From assembly GCA_028710915.1 (NCBI GenBank), contig JAQTTF010000002.1:1-49297 (forward strand): 49,297 nt of DNA, in the 5' to 3' direction. A program made the translations under genes and the position numbers. The DNA is from Minisyncoccota bacterium. Its GTDB lineage: Bacteria > Patescibacteriota > Minisyncoccia > Phycocordibacterales > JAQTLZ01. Below are positions 1-7,281 of the stretch, piece after piece; within the stretch, counting starts at the first letter, position 1, and the number at the start of each line of letters is the position of its first letter. The notes beneath the pieces were generated by a model. The model saw only the letters and a list, made by a program, of their open reading frames with translations, was not told where the DNA came from and ran no database searches.

Positions 1-1
1 C

Positions 2-778
2 GAGCGCCACATTCGGATGCTCGAGAAAGGGGAAAAGATCGTGCAAGAGACGCGAGGCTGGGACGAAGGAAAAGAAACAACCTATTCACAGCGAAAAAAA
101 GAAGATTCGCACGACTATCGATATTTCCCCGACCCAGATATTCCCAAATTGTGGATTTCTGAAGTTCCAGAATTTTCCGCAGAAAATTTGAAGAAAGAGA
201 TGCCAGAGTTGCCGTGGATAAAGCGCGAAAAATATAAAAAATACAAACTCAAGCCCGAAGAGATCGAGGTCTCTTTACAGCATCCGACTTTGGGAGATTA
301 TATAGAAGAACTTTCTCGAGAATTCGAAGAAGATATTGACCATGTGAGACTCGCTGCGAACTATCTTTACTCTGATGTCTTAGGAATTTTGAAATCGGCT
401 ACAAAGCCAGGAGAGACTTTTGATTTTTCTAAATCGGAAAAAATGATCACGCCCAAACAGCTTGCTGAAATTACGAGAATGCTCAAAGCAAATGAAATTT
501 CATCGCGCGGAGCAAAAGATATTTTGGCTGTGATTATGTCGGAAGGAGGAGATCCAAAAAAGATCGCAAACGAGAAAGGACTCATTCAAAAAAGTGATCC
601 CGAGGCACTCAAAAAAATTATTGAGAAAATTATTGCAGATAACCCCAAAGCGGTTTCTGAATACAAAGCTGGCAAGCTCAACAATCTCCAATTTCTCATA
701 GGGTGTGCAATGAAAGAGACAAAAGGTTCGGCAAATCCGGCAGTACTCAAGGGTCTTTTTGAACTCGCTCTTAAGTGA
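2..778 (+). CDS. gatB: Asp/Glu-tRNA amidotransferase subunit B, C-terminal part (5' end outside window)
   Basis: GatB is the tRNA-binding and kinase subunit of GatCAB, which converts Glu-tRNA(Gln) or Asp-tRNA(Asn) to the amide form in the cytoplasm. The reading frame is open from base 2, so the gene starts before the window. The visible part begins with the conserved stretch around KIVQETRGWD and HDYRYFPDPDIP, typical of the end of the GatB kinase domain. It continues through the helical linker into the YqeY-like C-terminal domain (about the last 100 residues, with RGAKDIL and a tail of regularly spaced Lys). It ends in TGA, which shows that TGA is a normal stop codon here. The next gene, gap, begins 56 nt downstream behind its own -10 box. 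Identification is firm; only the N-terminus is missing. Confidence 0.95.
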   Translation, partial: ERHIRMLEKGEKIVQETRGWDEGKETTYSQRKKEDSHDYRYFPDPDIPKLWISEVPEFSAENLKKEMPELPWIKREKYKKYKLKPEEIEVSLQHPTLGDYIEELSREFEEDIDHVRLAANYLYSDVLGILKSATKPGETFDFSKSEKMITPKQLAEITRMLKANEISSRGAKDILAVIMSEGGDPKKIANEKGLIQKSDPEALKKIIEKIIADNPKAVSEYKAGKLNNLQFLIGCAMKETKGSANPAVLKGLFELALK

Positions 779-801
779 TTCTTCACTCTTCTTTTTACTG
801 C

Positions 802-807
802 TATAAT
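802..807 (+). promoter_or_regulatory. -10 element of the gap operon
   Basis: TATAAT lies 27 nt before the gap ATG in the only non-coding gap upstream of the carbon-metabolism operon. No good -35 is visible at 16-18 nt. A start near 814 would give a leader of about 20 nt without a Shine-Dalgarno. Confidence 0.4.
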
Positions 808-834
808 AAAGCCATATAAATTCATTTATTTTCT

Positions 835-1857
835 ATGGCAAAAATTAGAATTGCGATCAATGGTTTTGGACGTATTGGGCGGGCGTTTCTCAAAGTTTCT
901 CTCGAGCACAAAGAATTGGAAGTTGTTGCAGTAAACGACCTTACGAGTATCGAAAATATCGCATATCTTTTAAAATATGATTCTGCATATGGGACTTCAC
1001 CATTTGAAGTAAAAGTGAAAAATCCTACGACGCTCTGGGTGAGTGGAAGGGAAATTGCTTACATTTCAGAAAAAGACGCGACAAAACTCCCATGGAAAGA
1101 TCACAAGATCGATGTAGTTGTTGAATCTACTGGACTTTTCACTGAATTTGCAAAAGCAAAAGTGCATTTGGATGCCGGTGCGAAAAAAGTGGTAATTACA
1201 GCTCCGGCAAAAGATGAACCGCTCACAGATATTCCTTCCGGCACATTTCTTCTTGGAATCAATGGCGAGAAAATCAAAGACTGTTCGATTACCTCAAACG
1301 CTTCTTGTACCACAAATGCAGCATCTCCGCTCATTGCAATTCTTCACGAGACAATTGGAATTGAAAAAGCAATTTTGAATACTGTTCACGGATACACTGC
1401 AAGCCAGGCGCTTGTGGACGGTCCAAGCAAAAAAGATTTTCGAGAGGGAAGGGCAGCGGCGATGAACATCGTGCCTTCTTCGACTGGTGCGGCAATTGCC
1501 GTGACGAAAGCGCTTCCGGAACTCGCGGGGAAATTTGATGGTATTTCTGTACGTGTACCTGTTGTTACTGGTTCTATAGTGGACGTAACATTTATAGCAA
1601 AGCGAGCAACAACAAAAGAAGAAATTAATGAAATTTTGAAAAAAGCCGCGGCTGATAAACGTTGGTCAAAAACATTTTCAGTTACCGAGGAACAGCTTGT
1701 CTCAAGAGATATCATCGGAAGTCCATTCGCTTCAATCGCAGATTTGAACTTCACTCGAGTGGTAGACGGTAATTTGGTAAAAGTAATGGCGTGGTACGAC
1801 AATGAAATGGGGTACACGCATTCTTTGATTTGGCATGTGCTTGAGATGGGGAAATAA
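835..1857 (+). CDS. gap: Glyceraldehyde-3-phosphate dehydrogenase
   Basis: Cytoplasmic glycolytic enzyme that oxidises glyceraldehyde-3-phosphate with NAD(P) and phosphate to 1,3-bisphosphoglycerate. The 340 aa protein has the N-terminal Rossmann motif INGFGRIGR (residues 8-16). The catalytic Cys158 sits in SNASCTTNA, and His185 lies exactly 27 residues later in TVHGYTASQ. The C-terminal WYDNEMGY motif is also present. Length is normal for the family. It is the first gene of a six-gene operon (gap-rpiB-rpe-orf57-tktN-tktC). The start is the first ATG of the frame and gives the standard AKIRIAINGFGR N-terminus; there is no Shine-Dalgarno. It links the pentose phosphate products made downstream in the operon to lower glycolysis. 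Confidence 0.97.
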   Translation: MAKIRIAINGFGRIGRAFLKVSLEHKELEVVAVNDLTSIENIAYLLKYDSAYGTSPFEVKVKNPTTLWVSGREIAYISEKDATKLPWKDHKIDVVVESTGLFTEFAKAKVHLDAGAKKVVITAPAKDEPLTDIPSGTFLLGINGEKIKDCSITSNASCTTNAASPLIAILHETIGIEKAILNTVHGYTASQALVDGPSKKDFREGRAAAMNIVPSSTGAAIAVTKALPELAGKFDGISVRVPVVTGSIVDVTFIAKRATTKEEINEILKKAAADKRWSKTFSVTEEQLVSRDIIGSPFASIADLNFTRVVDGNLVKVMAWYDNEMGYTHSLIWHVLEMGK

Positions 1858-1858
1858 T

Positions 1859-2308
1859 ATGAAAATCTACATCGGATCAGATCACGCGGGGTTTGAATTA
1901 AAGAATGCGCTTATTCCGTTTATCGAAAAATTGGGATACGAAGTGATTGATTGTGGGGCGAAAACTTTGGATCCGAAAGACGATTATCCTGATTATATTT
2001 TGCCTGTCGCAAAAGCTGTGGGAGAGGATTTGAAGGATTCCAAAGGAATCGTCATTGGCGGTTCTGGCGAAGGGGAAGCAATCGCTGCAAATAAAATCCT
2101 TGGAATTCGCGCGGCGGAATATTACGGTGGGAATTTGGAAATCGTAAAGCTTTCTCGCGAGCATAATGACGCAAATATTTTCTCTCTCGGTGCACGATTT
2201 ATCAATGAAAAAGATGCAAAAGAAGCTGTAAAACTTTGGCTTTCAACTCCGTTTTCCGGAGATGCTCGACACGTGCGACGTATTAAAGAAATAGAAGACC
2301 AAACATGA
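1859..2308 (+). CDS. rpiB: Ribose-5-phosphate isomerase B
   Basis: Interconverts ribulose-5-phosphate and ribose-5-phosphate in the non-oxidative pentose phosphate pathway. The 149 aa protein starts with MKIYIGSDHAGFELKN, the RpiB hallmark. An in-frame upstream codon lies inside gap, but the ATG at 1859, one base after the gap stop, gives the family N-terminus. The E. coli catalytic Cys (in CGTG) is replaced: the loop here reads GGSGEGEAIAANK (residues 67-79). This matches the type in which a Glu (here Glu73) acts as the general base, as known for mycobacterial RpiB. Its stop overlaps the next start as ATGA, which indicates translational coupling to the epimerase. Confidence 0.93.
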   Translation: MKIYIGSDHAGFELKNALIPFIEKLGYEVIDCGAKTLDPKDDYPDYILPVAKAVGEDLKDSKGIVIGGSGEGEAIAANKILGIRAAEYYGGNLEIVKLSREHNDANIFSLGARFINEKDAKEAVKLWLSTPFSGDARHVRRIKEIEDQT

Positions 2309-3027
2309 TTGAAATTATTCCCGCAGCTTTGGCGAAAGATTACGAAACTTTGTCGGAGACAATTTCTCGTTTTGTCGGCATTACACCTATAGCACAGGTG
2401 GATATTTGTGATGGGAAATTTGTTCCGTCGACGACGTGGCCGTTCGGTAAAGAAGATATGCATTTCAAGGCGATGCTTGAAGAAAAAGAGGGAATGCCTC
2501 ATTGGGAAGAATTGGATTTTGAATTCGATCTGATGATCGATAAACCGGAGGAAAGAATTGATGATTTTGTACAGATCGGTGCGGCGCGAATTGTAGTGCA
2601 TATTGAAAGCACGAAAGATTTTGGGGCGATTTTGAGAACTTTTGATGAAAAATACGGCAGAAGCGGAGAATTCTCTGTTGCGCCAGAGCTTGGTATTTCT
2701 CTTGGAGTCTCGACTCCAAACGAAGCTATCGAGCCATTCGTAGAAAGTGTTGATTTTGTTCAGTTTATGGGAATCCGAAAAGTGGGCTATCAAGGCCAGT
2801 CTTTTGACGAAAGAGTGCTTGAAAAGATATCAACACTGCGAAAAAGCCATCCGGACGTTATAATTAGTGTTGACGGGGGTGTCAATTTCAAAACCGCAGA
2901 GTCTCTCGTAAAAGCCGGAGTCAATCGACTGATAGCCGGTTCGGTAATTTTGAATAGTGAAAATCCAGCCGAGGCGATGAGAAATCTGAAAAAATTGGCA
3001 CATGACTCAAGTTTAGAAAAAGCATGA
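2305..3027 (+). CDS. Ribulose-phosphate 3-epimerase-like protein lacking metal-ligand histidines
   Basis: A TIM-barrel protein of the ribulose-phosphate 3-epimerase family, expected to interconvert ribulose-5-phosphate and xylulose-5-phosphate; 240 aa. The two catalytic aspartates are present: Asp36 in the DICDG motif (residues 33-37) and Asp190 in SVDGG. The flexible loop is recognisable as MGIRKVGYQGQ (155-165). Two of the four usual metal ligands are changed. The His of the HxDxMDG motif is Gln31, and the His of the HLM motif is Asp75 (in FDLM). It starts inside the rpiB stop (ATGA) and ends in another ATGA overlap with a 57-aa ORF, between rpiB and transketolase. Context supports the epimerase role, but the altered metal site leaves its exact chemistry open. 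Confidence 0.8.
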   Translation: MIEIIPAALAKDYETLSETISRFVGITPIAQVDICDGKFVPSTTWPFGKEDMHFKAMLEEKEGMPHWEELDFEFDLMIDKPEERIDDFVQIGAARIVVHIESTKDFGAILRTFDEKYGRSGEFSVAPELGISLGVSTPNEAIEPFVESVDFVQFMGIRKVGYQGQSFDERVLEKISTLRKSHPDVIISVDGGVNFKTAESLVKAGVNRLIAGSVILNSENPAEAMRNLKKLAHDSSLEKA

Positions 3028-3197
3028 TAAAGCTTATTTTGACAATTATTGGAGTGCTCCTACTTATAGTAGTTTTTGTCTTTTTTCGCGCATATCTGAT
3101 ATTTGGACTTGTCGGAATAGCATTTTTCGTAATTTCCTTTGTCGCATTCAACGTGGATGCTCGTGCTATGTTTGGCAACTATAAAGGCATTGAATAA
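3024..3197 (+). CDS. 57-aa membrane protein in the pentose phosphate operon
   Basis: This short ORF starts in a 4-bp ATGA overlap with the stop of the epimerase gene and ends 8 nt before the transketolase start, so it sits tightly inside the operon. The product begins MIKLILTIIGVLLLIVVFVF. It has two predicted hydrophobic helices (about residues 3-20 and 24-42) separated by an FRAY turn, then a short polar tail ending NYKGIE. I recognise no family. The tight spacing, full-length hydrophobic pattern and absence of a competing frame argue that it is translated. It could tether or scaffold the sugar-phosphate enzymes, but nothing in the sequence proves that. Confidence 0.6.
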   Translation: MIKLILTIIGVLLLIVVFVFFRAYLIFGLVGIAFFVISFVAFNVDARAMFGNYKGIE

Positions 3198-3205
3198 ATT
3201 TTGGC

Positions 3206-4075
3206 ATGAATATGTCAGTACTCAACGATAATAAAATAAAAGAACTCGAACTTCAAGCGAACGCTATTCGTCAGAGCATTATCGAAATGCTTGTTGAGGC
3301 GGGAAGCGGGCATACTGCCGGGCCGCTTGATATGGCAGATATTTTTACCGCTTTATATTTTCATATTCTGAAACACGATCCGAAAAAGCCGGATTGGGCG
3401 GAGCGAGATAGGTTTGTGCTTTCAAATGGTCATATTTGCCCGGTCTATTACGCAACGCTCGCTCACGCAGGCTATTTTCCGGTTAAAGAGCTTCTGACTC
3501 TTCGCAAATTTGGAACACGCCTTCAGGGTCATCCTCATCGTGAATATCTTCCGATCGTAGAAACAAGCTCTGGTCCCCTTGGTGCCGGACTTTCACAAGC
3601 CGTAGGAATGGCTCTTGCAGACAGAATGGATAAAGGCACGACAAGCGATAGATTTATTTATTGTATGACTGGAGATGGTGAGCTTGATGAGGGGCAGAAT
3701 TGGGAGGCGATACTTCTTGCAGGAAAAGAGAAGCTCCATAATCTCATTGTCATTGTCGATCGCAATAATATCCAGATTGAAGGTTTTACCGAGGACGTCT
3801 TGCCGCTCGAGCCGATCGCAGACAAATGGCGAGCATTTAATTTTCATGTGATTGAAATTGACGGGCACGATATGAGAGAGATTGTTGAAGCAGTAGAGGA
3901 AGCAAAAACAATTTTTGAAAAGCCGAAAGTGATTATCGCACACACAATTTCAAGCAAAGGAGTAAAAGAATGGGAGAGAAAATACGAATGGCATGGGAAA
4001 CCTCCGACAAAAGAGGAAGGAGCGATGGCACTTAAAGAGTTGCGCGAGATTGGAGAGAAGATTAAGAGCGAGTAA
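3206..4075 (+). CDS. tktN: Transketolase, N-terminal (thiamine diphosphate-binding) subunit
   Basis: First half of a split transketolase, which moves two-carbon ketol units between sugar phosphates. The 289 aa product carries the Pyr/PP-type N-terminal domain: SGHTAGPLDMADIFTALYF near the start, the active-site loop SNGHICPVYYA, and the thiamine diphosphate and Mg motif GDGELDEGQNWE followed about 25 residues on by DRNN. Either M1 (3206) or M3 (3212) could be the start; neither has a Shine-Dalgarno. The partner half follows after 2 nt. Split transketolases are common in archaea and in many CPR genomes. Confidence 0.94.
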   Translation: MNMSVLNDNKIKELELQANAIRQSIIEMLVEAGSGHTAGPLDMADIFTALYFHILKHDPKKPDWAERDRFVLSNGHICPVYYATLAHAGYFPVKELLTLRKFGTRLQGHPHREYLPIVETSSGPLGAGLSQAVGMALADRMDKGTTSDRFIYCMTGDGELDEGQNWEAILLAGKEKLHNLIVIVDRNNIQIEGFTEDVLPLEPIADKWRAFNFHVIEIDGHDMREIVEAVEEAKTIFEKPKVIIAHTISSKGVKEWERKYEWHGKPPTKEEGAMALKELREIGEKIKSE

Positions 4076-4077
4076 AA

Positions 4078-5073
4078 ATGTTTAATTCAAGTGCAAAACT
4101 GAATAGTAAAATTTTCGACAAGGATGTCGAACAAGTTCCAATACGCAAGGGATTTGGACAAGGCTTGCTACAGGCGGGTACAGACAATGAGCGTGTCGTG
4201 GCGCTATGCGCTGATTTGACCGAATCGGCCCATGTAAAACTTTTTGCGGATAAATTTCCAGAGCGTTTTGTGCAAGTGGGAATTACGGAACAGAGCATGG
4301 CTTCCGTCGCGTCAGGAATGGCAGCTATGGGAAAGATCCCTTTCATTGCTTCGTATGCAATGTTTTCTCCGGGCCGAAACTGGGAGCAGATCCGGACGAC
4401 CATTGCCTACAATGACCGGCCGGTAAAAATTGCCGGTTCTCACGCTGGTGTTTCTGTCGGTCCTGATGGAGGAACTCACCAAGCAATCGAAGATATCGCT
4501 CTTACGCGCGTAATACCGAATATGGTGGTGATTTCTCCATGTGATGCTATTGAAGCGAAGAAAGCAACCATTGCTATTGCAAAGACGAATACGCCGGTTT
4601 ATCTCCGTCTTGCTCGAGAGAAAACACCGATCATTACGACTGAAGATACACCGTTTGAAATAGGGAAGGCACAAGTTTTTTACGCGCCGGAGAAAAAAGC
4701 GCAAGTAGGAATTATTGCAACTGGCGCACTCGTTGCCCGCGCGCTTCGTGTTGCTCACGATCTCTCTGATAAAGGAATTGCGGTGAAAGTTTTAAATTTA
4801 GCGACAATTAAACCCCTCGATCATGAAGCAATTTTAAATCTTGCAAAAGAAACTGGAGCGATTGTAACGGTGGAGGAACACCAGATTGCGGGAGGAATGG
4901 GCTCAGCTGTTGCGGAGTGTCTTGCAAAATGGCTCCCAACTCCGCAGGAATTTATCGGAGTGAAAGATTTATTTGGCCAGTCAGGAACAATGGAAGAATT
5001 GATCAAACACTATGAAATGGACGAAATAGCGATTGAAAAAGCCGTGAAGGAAGCCTTGCAAAGGAAAAAATAA
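4078..5073 (+). CDS. tktC: Transketolase, C-terminal subunit
   Basis: Second half of the split transketolase (331 aa), containing the pyrimidine-binding domain and the C-terminal transketolase domain. The conserved Glu that activates thiamine diphosphate lies in VGITEQSMASVASGMA, and the substrate-binding His in SHAGVSVGPDGGTHQ. The C-terminal domain has the usual VEEHQIAGGMGSAVAE segment. It begins 2 nt after tktN, so the two subunits should be made together as a heteromer. It is the last gene of the operon and is followed by a strong palindromic terminator. Confidence 0.94.
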   Translation: MFNSSAKLNSKIFDKDVEQVPIRKGFGQGLLQAGTDNERVVALCADLTESAHVKLFADKFPERFVQVGITEQSMASVASGMAAMGKIPFIASYAMFSPGRNWEQIRTTIAYNDRPVKIAGSHAGVSVGPDGGTHQAIEDIALTRVIPNMVVISPCDAIEAKKATIAIAKTNTPVYLRLAREKTPIITTEDTPFEIGKAQVFYAPEKKAQVGIIATGALVARALRVAHDLSDKGIAVKVLNLATIKPLDHEAILNLAKETGAIVTVEEHQIAGGMGSAVAECLAKWLPTPQEFIGVKDLFGQSGTMEELIKHYEMDEIAIEKAVKEALQRKK

Positions 5074-5078
5074 TCTCG

Positions 5079-5116
5079 AAGACGAAAAAACTTCCTTAAG
5101 GAAGTTTTTTCGTCTT
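5079..5116. terminator. Bidirectional intrinsic terminator (38-nt perfect palindrome)
   Basis: A perfect inverted repeat centred between 5097 and 5098. The arms carry A- and T-runs, so each strand has a stem ending in six T followed by CGTCTT. It lies between the convergent ends of tktC (+) and the PMT gene (-) and should stop transcription from both sides. Confidence 0.85.
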
Positions 5117-5119
5117 ATT

Positions 5120-6502
5120 CTAGCGCCAGCTTGGGAACCAGAATCTTAGATCTTGTGCTTTTGGTGTAAGAGGAAGTCCGTATGAAAGCGGAGCGAAAAA
5201 GAAGAAACTCACGATACAAAGAACGCTTATACCAATAAATATATTTCGGGCAATTGTAGGAGTTTTGCTAATTTTTTCGATTGCAAAAACTAATGTTATA
5301 ACGGCAAATACGAGAGCAGTAGAATAATGATAAAGGAACATTACGCGTCCGATGAAGATAAATGGAAGCAAATTCATAAAGTATCCAAGGAGAAGATAGC
5401 CGACAAGTTTTGTATCTTTTTTTAAAAACTCCACTCGTGCGAGGAAATTGAGCGACAGAAATATGACAGCAAGGGATGAGAGCCAGTAAATGAACGGATT
5501 TCCCAAAAGATAAATTTTTGCATCAGCTCCGCCCCGGCTCTGCACCCAATAATAAATCGGCCGGGACATGAATGGCCAGGTATACCATTTACTCGAATAC
5601 GGATGGGTTGCGGTAAGAGTTGCGTTTGCGGAGTACATTTCTTTGTTAAGTTCGATAAATTTTTGCGGGAATGTTTCTGCCTGTACGCTAGCATCTTTGG
5701 AATATTTACTTCCAACGAGCGTTTTCAAAAAACCTGCAGACATAAAAGCGTCTCCGTCTCCAGATTTCGGAAGCAAGGCAAAGTGGACTGCAAAAATAGA
5801 CACATAAAAAATAGTTGGGAGGATGACAAGGAAGCAAAAATCATGGAGAATCAATTGCCATTTTTTATTTTTCAAAATGTTCCAGACCTCGCAGAGAAGC
5901 ACTAGGCCCAAGAAAGAAAGCCCAGTCCACTTTGTCGAAAGCGCTCCTGCAAGGAAAAATCCGGAAAAGAAAAGTTGCAAAATGCGCCCTGATCTCCGGT
6001 ATTTTTCGTAAAATAAAAGTCCGAGAAATCCAAATAAAAGGAGCATGCTATCTATAAGAATAAGGCGCGATTGGACAAGAAGAGAATTTTCCAAAATGAT
6101 AAGAAGTCCTGCTACAAATGATGAGCTCTTTGAAAATCCCAGTTCAAGACAAAGAAGATAGATAACAAGGGGCAAAAGTGTTCCCGCAAGAGAGGGAAGA
6201 AATCGAAGCCATTTGAAAGCGCTTCCACTGTAGGTGTTTCCAATTGAAGTATAGCTTTGGGATGTATTTGCACCGGTTTCCTGGCCGACAAAGCTTATAA
6301 GAAGTTTTCCAAGCGGCGGATGCAGGTCGAAAAAATAGTTGCCGGTAATATAATTGGAAGCAAATTTGCCGAAATAGACTTCATCAAACACAACTTCTTT
6401 CGGATAACCAAAATAAGCAAAATGGCTCGCGAAGCTTGCAAGAAGCAAGATTACTGGCAGGAGATGTTTCCATTCCCAAATTTTCTTTACAGCGGTTTTC
6501 AT
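5120..6502 (-). CDS. PMT-family dolichyl/polyprenyl-phosphate-mannose protein mannosyltransferase
   Basis: Polytopic membrane enzyme of the GT39/PMT family, expected to move mannose from a polyprenyl phosphate carrier to Ser/Thr of exported proteins. I place the start at 6502, giving 460 aa beginning MKTAVKKIW, because this ATG overlaps the upstream gene's stop as ATGA. The longer frame would extend well into that gene. The PMT signature is clear: FDEVYFGKF with the acidic Asp40-Glu41 pair in the first external loop, then YFFDLHPPLGK (56-66). About ten or more hydrophobic helices follow. It is translationally coupled to the GT2 gene just upstream, whose product would supply the lipid-linked sugar. 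Likely targets are the secreted Ser/Thr-rich surface proteins at 31-36 kb (inference). Confidence 0.87.
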   Translation of the reverse strand: MKTAVKKIWEWKHLLPVILLLASFASHFAYFGYPKEVVFDEVYFGKFASNYITGNYFFDLHPPLGKLLISFVGQETGANTSQSYTSIGNTYSGSAFKWLRFLPSLAGTLLPLVIYLLCLELGFSKSSSFVAGLLIILENSLLVQSRLILIDSMLLLFGFLGLLFYEKYRRSGRILQLFFSGFFLAGALSTKWTGLSFLGLVLLCEVWNILKNKKWQLILHDFCFLVILPTIFYVSIFAVHFALLPKSGDGDAFMSAGFLKTLVGSKYSKDASVQAETFPQKFIELNKEMYSANATLTATHPYSSKWYTWPFMSRPIYYWVQSRGGADAKIYLLGNPFIYWLSSLAVIFLSLNFLARVEFLKKDTKLVGYLLLGYFMNLLPFIFIGRVMFLYHYSTALVFAVITLVFAIEKISKTPTIARNIFIGISVLCIVSFFFFAPLSYGLPLTPKAQDLRFWFPSWR

Positions 6503-7230
6503 TTGTGTATAGCGGGGAAATTCCCGTAGGTTCCAGCCCATAATTGATATCTAATCTTGCATACTTCACCAACAGCTTTCAGCATTTTTCCTCCGGAGAG
6601 CCGGCTCTGATCGTCATTTTTCCATTCGATCGGCACTTCTTCAATTTTCATTCCGTATTTTCTGGCGAGGGCAAGTATCTCAATATCGAAAGCCAAGCCA
6701 AAGATAGTTTCTTTCGAAAAAAGCAGCTCTGCCGCCTTGGCCGAAAATGCTTTGAAACCGTTTTGAGAATCTTTTATTTGAAGAGGAATGATTATTTTTG
6801 TGGAGAGGCGAAAAATTGAGCCAAGAAATTCTCGAATGGCGCTTTGCTTCAGGCTGATATGCGCGCCTGCCACTCTCCGCGAACCAATGACGATGTCCGC
6901 TCCTTTTAAAAAATAGGGCAGAAATGAATCTATATGTTCTATGGCTGTAGAATTGTCAGCATCCATAAAAAGTCTATAGTCGCCTTTCGCTTCGAGCATT
7001 CCTTTTTTTACTGCGTATCCTTTTCCCCAATTTTTCTCGTAATGAATCAGGCGCAAGCCGGGGATTGATAGAGCAGTGACAACTTTTGTTGTGCCGTCTT
7101 TCGAGCCGTCATCTACAACGATTATTTCGTATGAATATTTCTGTTTTGAGAGATGCGAGTGTACTCCTCGGAGCGTTTTGTCTATTCGCTTCTCTTCATT
7201 ATATGCCGGGATAATGACAGAAAGGTACAT
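6499..7230 (-). CDS. Polyprenyl-phosphate hexose synthase (DPM1/DPG-like GT2)
   Basis: Family 2 glycosyltransferase of the dolichyl-phosphate mannose/glucose synthase type, 243 aa. It opens MYLSVIIPAYNEEKRIDKT, has the nucleotide-sugar motif VVDDGSKDGT and the metal-binding DxD as FMDADNS, and then DSQNGFKAF, characteristic of this subgroup. No transmembrane helix is evident, so it probably works at the inner face of the membrane, charging a polyprenyl phosphate with a hexose. It shares a 4-bp ATGA overlap with the PMT gene downstream, which makes substrate supply for O-glycosylation the likely role. The start lies in a divergent region with the GT-C gene at 7282; no Shine-Dalgarno is seen. 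Confidence 0.87.
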   Translation of the reverse strand: MYLSVIIPAYNEEKRIDKTLRGVHSHLSKQKYSYEIIVVDDGSKDGTTKVVTALSIPGLRLIHYEKNWGKGYAVKKGMLEAKGDYRLFMDADNSTAIEHIDSFLPYFLKGADIVIGSRRVAGAHISLKQSAIREFLGSIFRLSTKIIIPLQIKDSQNGFKAFSAKAAELLFSKETIFGLAFDIEILALARKYGMKIEEVPIEWKNDDQSRLSGGKMLKAVGEVCKIRYQLWAGTYGNFPAIHK

Positions 7231-7251
7231 AAGTGTGTATTCAGTATGCTT

Positions 7252-7257
7252 TATGAT
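7252..7257 (+). promoter_or_regulatory. -10 element upstream of the GT-C-like gene
   Basis: TATGAT in the gap between the divergent GT2 and GT-C genes, 24 nt before the ATG at 7282. No clear -35 is seen. Confidence 0.35.
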
Positions 7258-7281
7258 AAACTAAAAAGCAAAACTTTCACA

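Noticed and set aside
2122..2793. 223-aa minus-strand ORF across rpiB and the epimerase gene
   Set aside because: Antisense to two clearly identified genes, with low-quality composition and no family match.
7153..7281. N-terminal extension of the GT-C-like protein
   Set aside because: It would overlap the divergent GT2 gene, include a -10 box, and add a polar segment without family features.
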